A DNA stretch of 64,000 nt from Methanoculleus thermophilus (GTDB taxonomy: Archaea > Halobacteriota > Methanomicrobia > Methanomicrobiales > Methanoculleaceae), in contig NZ_BCNX01000003.1 of the NCBI RefSeq assembly GCF_001571405.1, positions 186,001 to 250,000 on the forward strand. Reading direction: 5' to 3'. The translations under genes were made by a program, and so were the position numbers. The notes beneath the pieces were generated by a model, which ran no database searches, was not told the DNA's origin, and worked only from the letters and a program-made list of their open reading frames with translations. This document shows positions 1 through 8,810 of this stretch, piece by piece (position 1 is the first letter of the stretch; each line of letters opens with the position of its first letter).

Positions 1-824
1 GGCACCCGGATGTCGAGATCCATCCGGCACTGCTCCGCCACAATGTTCGCCTTCTCTCCGCCCTCGATGCGCCCAGGGTTGAACATCAACCTGGTGAGGA
101 TCTCTTCTCCCCCCTCGATACCGAAGACGTCGCGGAAGACCCGGGCGGACTGGGTGATAAGAGGCTGCAGGTCTTTTCCTGGCGGGAAGGGATGCGCGTG
201 GAGCTCCCGCAGGTAGCCGATGAGATCGAACGCCGCCATAACAGCACTCTTCCCGACGATAGGATAGAGCGAACTGTGTCCCGGTTGGCCGCGGAACGAG
301 AGGTTGATCCGGTAGAGGCCTTTCTGGCCGATCCCCGGGCTGAGTGCCGGAGTTGGTTCGGCGATCAGGCATTCGCGGGGCTTGAGCAGATCCTGTGCAA
401 GCAGCGACCGGATCCCATATTCCCCGCCGGTCTCCTCGTCGCAGACGAAAGCAAGCTGCACCTTTGGGTCTATTCCCTCCTCGATCAGGTCACGGTACGC
501 GGTAAGGAGAGCGGCACACCCGCCTTTCATATCGGTAGCGCCCCGCCCCCAGACGTAGCCGTCGCCAATCTCCCCGCTGTAGGGGTCGTGTCTCCAGTCA
601 TCGGGGATGGCAGGGACTACGTCGACGTGGCCGCAGAGGAGGAGCCGGGGATCGGGTTCGGTCGTGACGAGGTTATCACGCCCGCCAGGGTTTGAGACAA
701 TCCGGCTCTTCACTCCAAGCGCATCAAGGAACTCCCCGATGAATGCGACGATATCTGCGGTGTTCCCTGGCGGGTTCTCGCTCCTGATCTGGACGAGCGA
801 TGAGGTGAGGCGGGCGACATCCAT
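1..824 (-). CDS. M20-family metallopeptidase (ArgE/DapE-like), partial
   Basis: Deacylase of the M20 zinc-peptidase family (acetylornithine deacetylase / succinyl-diaminopimelate desuccinylase group), cytoplasmic. It was read by translating the minus strand from an ATG at 824; the gene runs off the left edge, so about 274 N-terminal residues are visible. The N-terminus holds the family signature LVQIRSENPPG, followed by CGHVDVVP (first metal ligand), GRGATDMKGG (bridging Asp) and DEETGGEYG (catalytic Glu and ligand). A clear Shine-Dalgarno AAGGAGA precedes the ATG. The gene lies 12 bp downstream of the unknown 169-aa gene, so the two are probably co-transcribed. The substrate cannot be decided from sequence alone, so no symbol is given. 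Confidence 0.85.
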   Translation of the reverse strand, partial: MDVARLTSSLVQIRSENPPGNTADIVAFIGEFLDALGVKSRIVSNPGGRDNLVTTEPDPRLLLCGHVDVVPAIPDDWRHDPYSGEIGDGYVWGRGATDMKGGCAALLTAYRDLIEEGIDPKVQLAFVCDEETGGEYGIRSLLAQDLLKPRECLIAEPTPALSPGIGQKGLYRINLSFRGQPGHSSLYPIVGKSAVMAAFDLIGYLRELHAHPFPPGKDLQPLITQSARVFRDVFGIEGGEEILTRLMFNPGRIEGGEKANIVAEQCRMDLDIRV

Positions 825-836
825 ATGCGGGTCTCC

Positions 837-1346
837 TTACGCAGATCTGCTTGCTACATATTCGTCAAAGAGGCGGGCGAGTTTCGAGGTCTTGTAGAGC
901 TGTTTGATAAACTTCGGGTCGAAGAACTCGTCGATGAACATCGAGAGGTACTCAGCCGGGATAGCCTTTTTCTCGTCGGGGTTGAGCACAATGCGGAAAC
1001 TCCGATACTGAGCAGGGTCCTCACGGTCGTAGATGCCGGACCAGAGGATCGGGAGTTCCTCGAATACGTCCGGGTGCTTTTCTTTGAGCCAGTTGATGAA
1101 TTCGGGGAAATGCGCCCGCTCACCGACCTTCTCCTCGTCCAGGCGCCACCGCATGTACTCCATGCTCATGATGTTTCGAGGCGACATGTAGTTGTAGGCG
1201 AGAACACTGAGGGTGTAATCAATGTGGGCAAGAGCATCAGTGAAGTAGAAGTACAGGACCGGGTGAAACTCGCTGGGATTTTCTAGAATTAACGATTTGT
1301 TGTAGAACATCTGCATGACGCGAGCATACTCGTTCATTTCTAGCAT
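837..1346 (-). CDS. Conserved hypothetical protein, 169 aa
   Basis: I do not recognise a family. The protein is acidic and rich in aromatic residues (many Tyr, Phe and Trp) with no signal peptide, membrane helix or cysteine pair, so it looks like a soluble, mostly helical protein. The start is ATG at 1346 behind AGGAAG. It ends 12 bp before the M20 peptidase start, which suggests an operon. Codon use matches the neighbours and the opposite-strand frames look like shadows, so it is likely real, but its function is unknown. Confidence 0.7.
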   Translation of the reverse strand: MLEMNEYARVMQMFYNKSLILENPSEFHPVLYFYFTDALAHIDYTLSVLAYNYMSPRNIMSMEYMRWRLDEEKVGERAHFPEFINWLKEKHPDVFEELPILWSGIYDREDPAQYRSFRIVLNPDEKKAIPAEYLSMFIDEFFDPKFIKQLYKTSKLARLFDEYVASRSA

Positions 1347-1458
1347 ACTTCTTCCTATTGGGAAGAATGGTACAAAAAAGTACCCCTCTCATACAGTGGT
1401 GGGACCGGCAATCCCGGACAAGGGGGAGGGGTTATCCATTGCCTGTTGGCAGGTTCTG

Positions 1459-1476
1459 GCCTTGCCCAGGCAAGGC
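1459..1476. terminator. Perfect 8-bp hairpin with 2-nt loop downstream of moaA
   Basis: GCCTTGCC-CA-GGCAAGGC is a perfect dyad lying 58 bp beyond the moaA stop and upstream of the 169-aa gene. No oligo-T follows immediately, so it may be a transcript-end structure or a processing signal rather than a classical archaeal terminator. Confidence 0.35.
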
Positions 1477-1533
1477 GCATGACCCTGGTTCCGTCTGTCG
1501 CTTCAGTTACGGTTCCGCCTATGATGACGGTAT

Positions 1534-2412
1534 TCACGTGAAGAACGGCTTACGCCTGCTCACGGCTTCCCTGAATGCATCTTCAAGTTCTTTGCCGTGC
1601 TTGCCTCTGGTATCCACCAGATTGTCGCTTCGCAGAAGACAGGGCTTGAGTTTGCCATCCGACGTCACGCGCAGGCGGTTGCAGAATGCACAGAATTCCG
1701 TGTTGTGGAGAGGCCGGACCACCTCAACCTCAGCACCATCGAGGCAGTACTTTTTGCGGTGATGCATCCTGCGGGTGACGACCCGGGTTGCCTTCTCATT
1801 GAGTTCCTGCTCGACGCTGTCCACATCGCCGTGGAACTTGCACTCGTTGAACTCCATCAACTCGATGACCTGCAGGATGAGGTCACGCTTGCCGCGGACA
1901 AAGGCCATGAAGTCGTCTACCTCATCCTCGTTGATGCCTTCAAGGAGCACCATATTGATCTTGACCGGAGTGAGGCCGACCTCGATCGCCGCATCTATCC
2001 CGGCGAGGACATCAGCGAGGCAGTCCTTCCCCGTAATCTGGCGGTAGCGCTCGGGGCGGAGCGTATCGAGACTGACATTCACTCTGGCAAGACCGGCAGA
2101 TTTGAGTTCAGCCGCCATTTTTGCAAGCAGCGTCCCGTTCGTCGTAAGGGAGGACTCGACGCCCGGCGGCACCGAACGAATGATATCCACGAGATCGCGG
2201 CGGAGCAGGGGCTCCCCGCCGGTAAACTTGACACTCTTGACGCCGAACTGTACGCCCACCCGTATCAGTTCGGCGATATCCTCAGCGCTCATCTGCTCCT
2301 CCGGGCTCACCTCGCCCTCAGCATGGCAGTAGATGCACCGCAGGTTGCACCGGGAGGTCAGACTGATCCGGAGATTGGTCACGGTTCGGTTATAGGGGTC
2401 CTTCAGCACCAT
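1534..2412 (-). CDS. moaA: GTP 3',8-cyclase MoaA
   Basis: Radical SAM enzyme that makes 3',8-cyclo-GTP, the first step of molybdopterin/tungstopterin synthesis; methanogens need this cofactor for formylmethanofuran dehydrogenase. It has 292 aa. The N-terminal cluster motif CNLRCIYC places Cys at 22, 26 and 29. A C-terminal second cluster is seen in CAFCNRLRVTSDGKLKPC (CX2CX13C). The GTGRRG-type arginine tail is absent; the protein instead ends in RRKPFFT. A start at 2412 (MVLKDPYNR) is preferred over the upstream in-frame GTG/ATG codons because homologs begin at this point. The gene overlaps the rlmE end by 23 bp, so the two are translationally linked. Confidence 0.93.
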   Translation of the reverse strand: MVLKDPYNRTVTNLRISLTSRCNLRCIYCHAEGEVSPEEQMSAEDIAELIRVGVQFGVKSVKFTGGEPLLRRDLVDIIRSVPPGVESSLTTNGTLLAKMAAELKSAGLARVNVSLDTLRPERYRQITGKDCLADVLAGIDAAIEVGLTPVKINMVLLEGINEDEVDDFMAFVRGKRDLILQVIELMEFNECKFHGDVDSVEQELNEKATRVVTRRMHHRKKYCLDGAEVEVVRPLHNTEFCAFCNRLRVTSDGKLKPCLLRSDNLVDTRGKHGKELEDAFREAVSRRKPFFT

Positions 2413-3001
2413 CGCATGTTCCCTTGAAGTTCTTCGCAATTATGTAGGTCTCGGCACTCCCTCGCCGCGTCGCCTTCGTTCGATACCCGCGGACAGAGTG
2501 GAAGTGCTTCCTTACTTCGGCAATCAATTCCCCGAAGAGCTCGCCCTGGAACGATTTGATCACCATATTTCCGCCAGGCTTTAAGATCGTGCATGCAAAC
2601 GCTAGGGCCTCCTCACCGAGCCCAATCGCACGGGCCTGGTCGTAACTCTTCTGGCCGGAGAGTTTCGGCGAGGCATCGGAGACCACAACGTTGACGACGC
2701 CGTCAGCCTCCTTTCGGATGCGTTCCTGGACAAGTGGGTCGGTGAAGTCTCCGACAATGGTGGTGACCCCTTCGAGTGGAGCAATTGGGTTGAGATCCAC
2801 GCCGATGACCTTGCCTTTCGTCAGATCGCGGAGTACCTGCAGCCAGCTTCCCGGTGCCGCCCCAAGGTCGACGATGTTATCGTCGGGCCTGATGATCCCG
2901 TTGCGCTGCTGGATCTCCAGCAGTTTGTATGCAGCCCGCGCCCGGTATCCGGCCTTCATCGCCTTTCTATAGACGCTATCTTTTGTCCATTGAGAACCCA
3001 T
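2390..3001 (-). CDS. rlmE: 23S rRNA (uridine-2'-O)-methyltransferase RlmE/FtsJ
   Basis: FtsJ-type SAM-dependent 2'-O-methyltransferase of 203 aa acting on the large-subunit rRNA A-loop uridine. It shows the SAM-binding motif VDLGAAPGSW, the catalytic-tetrad regions VVSDASPKLSG (Asp) and MVIKSFQGE (Lys), and a final SAETYIIAKNFKG (Glu). The start is set at MGSQWTKDS (3001); an alternative six codons upstream at 3019 would add MGGDLA. It overlaps the start of moaA by 23 bp. Confidence 0.93.
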   Translation of the reverse strand: MGSQWTKDSVYRKAMKAGYRARAAYKLLEIQQRNGIIRPDDNIVDLGAAPGSWLQVLRDLTKGKVIGVDLNPIAPLEGVTTIVGDFTDPLVQERIRKEADGVVNVVVSDASPKLSGQKSYDQARAIGLGEEALAFACTILKPGGNMVIKSFQGELFGELIAEVRKHFHSVRGYRTKATRRGSAETYIIAKNFKGTCDGAEGPL

Positions 3002-3149
3002 CGCAAGATCTCCCCCCATTTGGGCTGGCAGGCGGTTGCCTGTACTATCGAAGTAACCAGAAGATTATGTATAATGTATGATTCAGGTCATCATGAAGGC
3101 AATGGTTCCATCTGGTTCGCGGAGCGCATAGCAATTGGCGCATATCGTA

Positions 3150-3183
3150 AAGCACTATAATGAATAACGCGATTATATACTCT
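3150..3183 (+). promoter_or_regulatory. TATA region of the pcn-priL operon
   Basis: Two AT-rich boxes, CACTATAATG around 3153 and GATTATATACT around 3171, lie in an otherwise GC-rich gap divergent from rlmE. The first would start transcription near 3180 and give a short leader containing AAGGGGT before the ATG at 3210. Confidence 0.5.
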
Positions 3184-3209
3184 AGACGAGATTTTGATAA
3201 GGGGTCAGA

Positions 3210-3953
3210 ATGTTAAAGGCAACGATTGATGCAGAAATATTCCGGGAATCCATCGACGCAATCGCCGCACTGGTGACGGAGTGCCGCCTGCACACGGCAG
3301 AAGATCAGATCTGGACGCGGGCCGTCGATACCGCAAACGTGGCCATGGTCTCCCTGAACCTCCGGAGCACGGCGTTCAACTCGTTCTCGGCGACACCCGG
3401 GGAGCTGGGTCTCGATATCGCGAAGATGAAGAACATCCTCGGTATGATGGGGAAGGGCGACGCGTTGACGCTCAATCTGCTCGATGACGAGCGGAAGCTG
3501 GAGATGAGTTTCGGAGGCTACCGCTACTCGGTCACGCTGCTTGACGTCAACACCATCCGCAAAGATCCAAATCCGCCGGGGATCGAGCTTCCCGGAAAGG
3601 CAGTCCTCTCGGGCGACGCGCTGAACAACGCCATCAAAGCGGCTGCCGTCATCTCCGATAAGATCGCGCTCGGGATCGACCCGGATAGCATGACCTTCTA
3701 TATGGAAGCGGAGGGGGACACCGACCATATCAAACTCGCACTCGGTGAGGACGAACTTGTTGCCTTGAACCCGGTTCGGGCACGTTCCCTCTTCTCAATA
3801 GATTATCTGAAGGATATGGGCAAGGTCATGGCACGCGCTGATGAAGTGGAGGTCTATCTCGGCATCGATCACCCCGTACGGTTTGCCTTTGACATTGCGG
3901 ACGGCAACGGCCGCGTTGAGTATCTCCTTGCTCCTCGGATTGAGGCTGATTAA
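3210..3953 (+). CDS. pcn: DNA polymerase sliding clamp PCNA
   Basis: Archaeal homotrimeric sliding clamp of 247 aa, the usual length, that tethers DNA polymerase and other PIP-box proteins to DNA at the fork. The N-terminus MLKATIDAEIFRESIDAI, the central loop with LGLDIAKMKNIL, and the C-terminal VEYLLAPRIEAD are typical. It is followed at once by priL, with start and stop overlapping in TAATG, so the clamp and the primase subunit are made together. Confidence 0.97.
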   Translation: MLKATIDAEIFRESIDAIAALVTECRLHTAEDQIWTRAVDTANVAMVSLNLRSTAFNSFSATPGELGLDIAKMKNILGMMGKGDALTLNLLDDERKLEMSFGGYRYSVTLLDVNTIRKDPNPPGIELPGKAVLSGDALNNAIKAAAVISDKIALGIDPDSMTFYMEAEGDTDHIKLALGEDELVALNPVRARSLFSIDYLKDMGKVMARADEVEVYLGIDHPVRFAFDIADGNGRVEYLLAPRIEAD

Positions 3954-4957
3954 TGGATGTCGTACTGGACCATAAAGAACTCACCAAATACCCATTTTTA
4001 AAAGAGTCACAGCAGCTGGCCCGTCGGCACGTCGAGTCGCTCGAGGAATTTCTCGCAAGTGGTTCGGGAGCCATGGCGCTCGAACGGGCAAAAGATCGGA
4101 TCATCGCCGCTCTGAACTCAAAGAGAAGTTTCCAGGACGAGACCACACAGAACCTCAAACCCGAGCTTGAGATTGCGAGTTACGCCCTTGCCCGGGTGCT
4201 GGTCTCCTGCATCGGAGATCGCTCCCTCATCGATCGGCTTGCCCGTTACGAGGCAGAGCGCGCTTCGTTCTTTCTTGAGAACGACGATCCACTGATCCGG
4301 CAATTCGTTGCCTGGAGCATCGGGATCAATACCGAGGCAACAACCCTGCCGGTCACCGAATACGTCGAACTGGTCTCCCGCATGCGCGACCGGCGTTGGC
4401 GGCTCGTGAACAGGGATGTACGCCAGGGTGCGGTCCGCCTTGAGCCGGGCGATATCGATGAGTTGATCCGGGAGCGGATCCGGTTCATCCTCGTAGATCA
4501 GCTGCCGCTTCGGATCCCGCCCGCGATCTGCGAGCGCCTCCGTCCGATTGCAAACGAGATCACTGCGTTGCAGCAACAACAGATTCTGGAACAATTCGGC
4601 GATATCGAAGAGGAGGCATTCCCGCCCTGCATAAGTGCGCTCATCCAGGCGATCGGTGCAGGGACAAACCTGACACACATGGGTCGGTTTGCTATCACGT
4701 CGTTCCTCCATACGATAGGTATGAACACCACCGGAATCGCGGAGATCTTCTCACGGGCGCCCGACTTCGACCTGGATATGACGATGTACCAGGTGGAGCA
4801 CATCTCCGGCCGTGGGGGGACAGAGTATACGCCGCCGTCATGCGCCACGATGCGCACCTTCGGGCTCTGCACCAACAAAAACAAAGACTGCGAGCGGATC
4901 AGCCATCCCTTGAGTTACTACCGTTTCAGAAAGAATAGCAAAAAGAGACCTAAGTAA
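3953..4957 (+). CDS. priL: DNA primase large subunit PriL
   Basis: Non-catalytic large subunit (334 aa) of the archaeal/eukaryal heterodimeric primase; it modulates RNA primer synthesis by PriS. The C-terminal iron-sulfur domain shows the four spaced cysteines: FPPC, PPSC, GLC and KDC, with the intervening helix containing HTIGMNTTGIAEIF. Its start overlaps the pcn stop by one base. PriS is not in this window. Confidence 0.95.
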   Translation: MDVVLDHKELTKYPFLKESQQLARRHVESLEEFLASGSGAMALERAKDRIIAALNSKRSFQDETTQNLKPELEIASYALARVLVSCIGDRSLIDRLARYEAERASFFLENDDPLIRQFVAWSIGINTEATTLPVTEYVELVSRMRDRRWRLVNRDVRQGAVRLEPGDIDELIRERIRFILVDQLPLRIPPAICERLRPIANEITALQQQQILEQFGDIEEEAFPPCISALIQAIGAGTNLTHMGRFAITSFLHTIGMNTTGIAEIFSRAPDFDLDMTMYQVEHISGRGGTEYTPPSCATMRTFGLCTNKNKDCERISHPLSYYRFRKNSKKRPK

Positions 4958-4975
4958 CTGATCTTTGCTGAGCAG

Positions 4976-5827
4976 TTACTGATTCGCGATCCAGTGCCGG
5001 GCGATGAATTCTCGAACGATCTGCGCGGCCACCGTTGCCGTCTGTCCGGTATCGAACGGAGCGACCTCGACATAATCGAACCCGACAGCATCCGGTGCAA
5101 GGGCCCGCACGATCTCGCGGATATCAAGCGGTGTCAGCCCGAACGGTTCAGGCGTGCCGAGGCCGGGCGTGAGGCAGCAGTCGATCGCATCGGCGTCGAT
5201 CGAAAGATAGGTCCTTCTCCCGCCGATATGCTCCCGGATCTCGCGGAGGATATCGGATATGCCTCGCTCCCGCACCGTATCGGCGGTATAGAGCCGGGTC
5301 TCTTCTGTTGCGAACTCAAACTGTTCACGGTCCCCGCTCCGTGCGCCGATGATGACAATATCCTTGACCGTATCGAGGACGCGCCGGGTGACGCAGCCGT
5401 GGCTGTAGGGTGTCCCATCGAGTTCGTCCCGGAGATCCAGGTGCGCGTCGCAGACGACGTAGACCTCCGGCCGGACGGCTCTCACCGTGCCGATTGTGGC
5501 TGTATGCTCGCCGCCGAGCATCACCGGGATCTTGCCGTCGCCGACGATATCGCCCGCAACGTCAGCCACCTGCCCAACAACCTCCTCCGGCAGCCGGGAG
5601 ACTTCAAGGTCGCCAAGATCCACGACCGGAACCTCGAAGAGGTCTATCCCGGTCGACGGCTCGTAAGACTCAAAGTTGAACGAGAGTTCTCGAATCGCCC
5701 TCGGTCCAAATCGCGTTCCCGGTCTAAACGACGTCGTGCCATCGTAGGGAACGCCGAAGATGGCGTAGCGGGCGTCCTCATAGGACGCATCCGCGTCCGC
5801 AAAATGGAGATGAGCAAGCTCATGCAT
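4976..5827 (-). CDS. speB: Agmatinase (ureohydrolase family)
   Basis: Mn-dependent hydrolase that converts agmatine to putrescine and urea, for polyamine synthesis. Metal-site motifs visible are LGGEHTATIG, CDAHLDLRDE and the pair LSIDADAIDCC with GFDYVEVAPFD. The start is set at MHELAHLHF (5827, 283 aa); an in-frame TTG at 5860 would overlap the aIF5A stop and add 11 residues of doubtful value. It lies directly behind the aIF5A gene, which is notable because aIF5A needs a polyamine-derived modification. Confidence 0.9.
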   Translation of the reverse strand: MHELAHLHFADADASYEDARYAIFGVPYDGTTSFRPGTRFGPRAIRELSFNFESYEPSTGIDLFEVPVVDLGDLEVSRLPEEVVGQVADVAGDIVGDGKIPVMLGGEHTATIGTVRAVRPEVYVVCDAHLDLRDELDGTPYSHGCVTRRVLDTVKDIVIIGARSGDREQFEFATEETRLYTADTVRERGISDILREIREHIGGRRTYLSIDADAIDCCLTPGLGTPEPFGLTPLDIREIVRALAPDAVGFDYVEVAPFDTGQTATVAAQIVREFIARHWIANQ

Positions 5828-5852
5828 GCCCGTCTTTGATAGCCAGTATTGG

Positions 5853-6230
5853 TCACTCAAGTTTCTTCTTACCCAGGGATGAGATGTACGCGATCTCCTG
5901 ACCAGGCTCTAGACCGGCGACCTGTTCCTCACTTACGGTCAGCTCGAACATCTCAAAGTCCTTGACATCCATGAGCTGGAGGGTTGTACCGGCAATCGAG
6001 ATAACCTGCGCAATCTTTCGCTCTACTACGGGGACGTAGGTCTTTGCCGAGACCGGCTGAACGATCGAACGCTTGACGCCGTCAAAGATGCCGATGCAGT
6101 CTATTCTGGATTTTGCTGCCCCATGCTTCCCTGGTTTGGATGTAGCGATGGCGACAATCTTGCACGGCTCATCATCAACGACGACATAGCGTCCCTCTTT
6201 CAGCTTTCCAACTTCAGTCTGTTCCTTCAT
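5853..6230 (-). CDS. Translation factor aIF5A
   Basis: Archaeal homolog of eIF5A (125 aa), which relieves ribosome stalling and is hypusinated on one lysine. The modification loop TSKPGKHGAAK is present, the target being the Lys in GKHG. An N-terminal SH3-like KOW domain is followed by an OB fold (VVERKIAQVISI onward). It is transcribed divergently from the FBPase gene and followed by agmatinase. The start is ATG at 6230 with GAGTGA upstream. Confidence 0.95.
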   Translation of the reverse strand: MKEQTEVGKLKEGRYVVVDDEPCKIVAIATSKPGKHGAAKSRIDCIGIFDGVKRSIVQPVSAKTYVPVVERKIAQVISIAGTTLQLMDVKDFEMFELTVSEEQVAGLEPGQEIAYISSLGKKKLE

Positions 6231-6273
6231 ATTGACTCACTCGATAAAACGCGTGATTAATGTATCTGGATTA

Positions 6274-6290
6274 CATTACATAAATACACC
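6274..6290. promoter_or_regulatory. Shared AT-rich box between aIF5A and FBPase genes
   Basis: TTACATAAATACA reads as a TATA-like box on the plus strand (start near 6306, 14 nt before the FBPase ATG). On the minus strand it reads TGTATTTATGTAA, about 25 nt upstream of a plausible aIF5A start site. One box may serve both directions. Confidence 0.4.
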
Positions 6291-6319
6291 GTAGAACGAG
6301 GGAAGGTACGAGGGCTTTG

Positions 6320-7096
6320 ATGGAGTTCATCCGGGCATGTGACGACCTGGCCGGGGCCGTCCGGGATGCAGTGGCCGGCATGGTCGGAACGCCGGAAGCA
6401 GGGGAGTATGTAAAGATGGGCGCAGACGGAACGCCCACCAAAAAGATCGATCAGGTTGCAGAGGATATCGTTGTCGACTACTTTACGCATCATCCGTTCT
6501 GCCGCCGCCTGATCAGCGAGGAACTCGGATGTGCCGAGATGGGCGGCGAGAGCGGCACTATCTTCCTCGATCCGATCGACGGCACCTATAACGCTGTGGT
6601 TGGGATCCCCTTCTACGCCATCTCCATAGCGTATGCTGAGGATGGCGTCGTACAGGCGGGATACGTCCAGAATCTCGCCACGGGAGAGACATTCCATGCC
6701 GTCCGGGGAGAAGGCGCTTACCTTGACGGGCGTGTCATCCACGTCTCGAAGGTATCGCTCCTCGAGAAGAGCGCCATGAGCGTCTACGGCCGGAAGTTCG
6801 ACCCGACCCGTGTTCTCGGGATCAACCAGAAGATCCGGCGGTGGCGCCTCCTCGGCGCATCCGCGCTCGAACTCTGCTACGTAGGATGCGGCCGCATCGA
6901 TGGATTTATCGACGTGCGGGGGACACTCCGCGTCACGGATGCGGCCGCCGGAATGCTGGTCTGCGAGGAGGCGGGTGGGAGGATCTCCGATCTCGATGGA
7001 AACACCCTTACCTTCCCTGACGAGGTCTCCGTCGGGAGGAGCCTCGTTGCCACGAACAGCATCGTGCACAACAAAGTCATCGAGTATCTGAGGTAA
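6320..7096 (+). CDS. Bifunctional inositol-1-monophosphatase / fructose-1,6-bisphosphatase (archaeal type IV)
   Basis: Mg-dependent phosphatase of the IMPase superfamily (258 aa), used in archaea both for gluconeogenesis and to release myo-inositol. It has the metal-binding motif DPIDGT at residues 84-89, preceded by ISEE (Glu ligand). The second signature is [17 protein letters not shown], in place of WDxAAG. An in-frame TTG three bases upstream (6317) is a less likely start. The gene pairs with nadK (7-bp gap), a common archaeal arrangement. An inositol-phosphate synthase at 12.3-13.4 kb would make its inositol substrate. Confidence 0.9.
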   Translation: MEFIRACDDLAGAVRDAVAGMVGTPEAGEYVKMGADGTPTKKIDQVAEDIVVDYFTHHPFCRRLISEELGCAEMGGESGTIFLDPIDGTYNAVVGIPFYAISIAYAEDGVVQAGYVQNLATGETFHAVRGEGAYLDGRVIHVSKVSLLEKSAMSVYGRKFDPTRVLGINQKIRRWRLLGASALELCYVGCGRIDGFIDVRGTLRVTDAAAGMLVCEEAGGRISDLDGNTLTFPDEVSVGRSLVATNSIVHNKVIEYLR

Positions 7097-7103
7097 CCTT
7101 GGA

Positions 7104-7916
7104 ATGAAGGCTGTACTGGTATCCCGTATCGACGATACGGACGCGCTCCGTTACACTGCTGAACTTGCCCGGGATCTCGAGGCTTTGGGGCACGAGGTTG
7201 CTCTCGAGGAGGGAACGGCAAGAGAGATCGGAGAGAAGGGCATCCCCTTTGAGGACTTCTCGGGCGACCTGGTCGTGGTCGTCGGGGGCGACGGATCGGT
7301 CCTCCTCACCGTTCATCAGATGAAGACGCAACTCCCGGTCATCGGAGTAAACTGGGGTGAGGTGGGGTTTCTTGCGGACCTCGAGCCCGACGAAGCGCGT
7401 GCGTTCTTTGCCGCACATAAAACTGGATTCCAGGTCGAGCGCCGGATGCGGATCAGCCTCTCGGTCGATGGAAGATACTTTGGGGATGCCCTCAACGAGG
7501 CGGTCATTGTCACCGATCGGCCGGCAAAGATGCTCAGATTCACCGTCTACGTCGACGGGACGCCTGCAGAACGGGTCAGGGCCGACGGCCTGCTTGTATC
7601 AACCCCAACCGGATCGACTGCATATGCTATGAGCGCAGGAGGGCCCATCATCGATCCGCAGATCGAGGGGATCCTCATCATTCCGCTCGCTCCCTACATG
7701 CTCTCGTCCCGACCGCACCTCATCAGCACGAGGAGGGATCTTGAGATCAGGCTTGAGACCGAGAAACCGGCTCACCTCGTCATCGACGGGCAGAGCACGT
7801 TCGAGCTCGAGCGAAATGCCACCGTAACGGTCAGGAAATCGGACCAACCGGCCCTCTTCGTCCATACTGACAAGCCTTTCTTTGAGAAGGTGAATCACAA
7901 ACTGCGCAATCTCTGA
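7104..7916 (+). CDS. nadK: NAD kinase
   Basis: ATP- or polyphosphate-dependent NAD kinase (270 aa) that makes NADP. The nucleotide-binding GGDGS motif is at residues 61-65; the NAD-site region [10 protein letters not shown] and the glycine-rich [17 protein letters not shown] are both present. It sits 7 bp behind the FBPase/IMPase gene and is probably translated from the same message. No long terminator follows before the DUF169 gene. Confidence 0.95.
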   Translation: MKAVLVSRIDDTDALRYTAELARDLEALGHEVALEEGTAREIGEKGIPFEDFSGDLVVVVGGDGSVLLTVHQMKTQLPVIGVNWGEVGFLADLEPDEARAFFAAHKTGFQVERRMRISLSVDGRYFGDALNEAVIVTDRPAKMLRFTVYVDGTPAERVRADGLLVSTPTGSTAYAMSAGGPIIDPQIEGILIIPLAPYMLSSRPHLISTRRDLEIRLETEKPAHLVIDGQSTFELERNATVTVRKSDQPALFVHTDKPFFEKVNHKLRNL

Positions 7917-7983
7917 CCCTGTTGATACCCAAACAGAGATTTTATGAATGACCACGGGGACTATCTCCACAGAGGAGTGAGAT

Positions 7984-8697
7984 ATGGAAGACCAGATGCG
8001 TACGAAGATCCCGTATGCGGAGATCGCAAAGACGCTGCAGGGAATCCTCAACCTGCGAGGCTCTCCAGTTGCGGTCAAGTTTGCAAAGAGCCCTGAAGGT
8101 ATTCCCGAAGGAGTCAAGCCGATCGAGGAGACGATCCGCCATTGCCAGATGATCAGCAAAGCCCGATTCGACGGTGAGATCTTTTACGCGACCGGCGACA
8201 AGCACGTCTGCGCGGGGGGTGGGTGGGCCCTCGGGCTGAAAGAACTCACCAAAAGCCTCCGCAGCGGGGAGTTCTACCACAAACTTGGCAAGTTCGAGAG
8301 TTGGGCCGCCTGTATGCGGACCATCCAGCAGGTGCCGCACGTCCCCGAACTTGAGACCTACGCGACGGTCTATGCGCCGCTTGAGAAGACGCCGTTTGAC
8401 CCACACGTCGTCGTCATCGTCGCCCAGCCCCGGGAAATGCTCAAACTCGCTCAAGCCACGCTTTACCATCTTGGCGGCCGGATCGAGTCCTCGATGTCGG
8501 GGATTCAGTCGGTCTGTGCGGACGCGACCGCGCAGCCCTACCTCACGGGCAGAATCAATTACTCCCTCGGCTGCGATGGCTCGCGCCGGTTCTCCGGAAT
8601 CGAGAATGACGAGCTCGTTATGGGCATTCCCGCCGAGATTCTCCCGGAGTTTACCCGGGCTCTCTCGATCGTCGCCGGTGCTCCGGGATCGGTGTAA
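7984..8697 (+). CDS. DUF169 family protein
   Basis: Member of the DUF169 family (237 aa), common in methanogens and anaerobes and of unknown function. The family hallmarks are SPVAVKF near residue 27, a conserved cysteine in RHCQMI, the CAGG segment (HVCAGGGWALGL) and C-terminal CADATAQP and GCDGSR. Conserved cysteines spread through the chain suggest metal or cofactor binding, but that is inference. No membrane segment is seen. The start is ATG at 7984 with GGAGTGAG upstream. Confidence 0.85.
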   Translation: MEDQMRTKIPYAEIAKTLQGILNLRGSPVAVKFAKSPEGIPEGVKPIEETIRHCQMISKARFDGEIFYATGDKHVCAGGGWALGLKELTKSLRSGEFYHKLGKFESWAACMRTIQQVPHVPELETYATVYAPLEKTPFDPHVVVIVAQPREMLKLAQATLYHLGGRIESSMSGIQSVCADATAQPYLTGRINYSLGCDGSRRFSGIENDELVMGIPAEILPEFTRALSIVAGAPGSV

Positions 8698-8810
8698 CGA
8701 CCAACCCCGATATTTCACTCATTTTTGCAAGCGGGAACCTCAACGGTTGGCCTGCTGAATTGTACAAGGCTTATCTTCCCAGCAGGTCAACTATTCAGCA
8801 GGTGGTTTTT

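Noticed and set aside
1355-1537. Possible 60-aa minus-strand gene starting in GTGA at the moaA stop
   Set aside because: Pro/Arg/Trp-rich with no recognisable fold, includes a hairpin region and has no ribosome site beyond the overlap. A real leaderless small protein cannot be excluded.
1597-2427. Plus-strand frame of 276 codons over moaA
   Set aside because: Antisense of moaA, which has all radical SAM and C-terminal cluster motifs. No ribosome site.
4994-5839. Plus-strand frame of 281 codons over agmatinase
   Set aside because: Shadow of a gene with complete ureohydrolase metal motifs.
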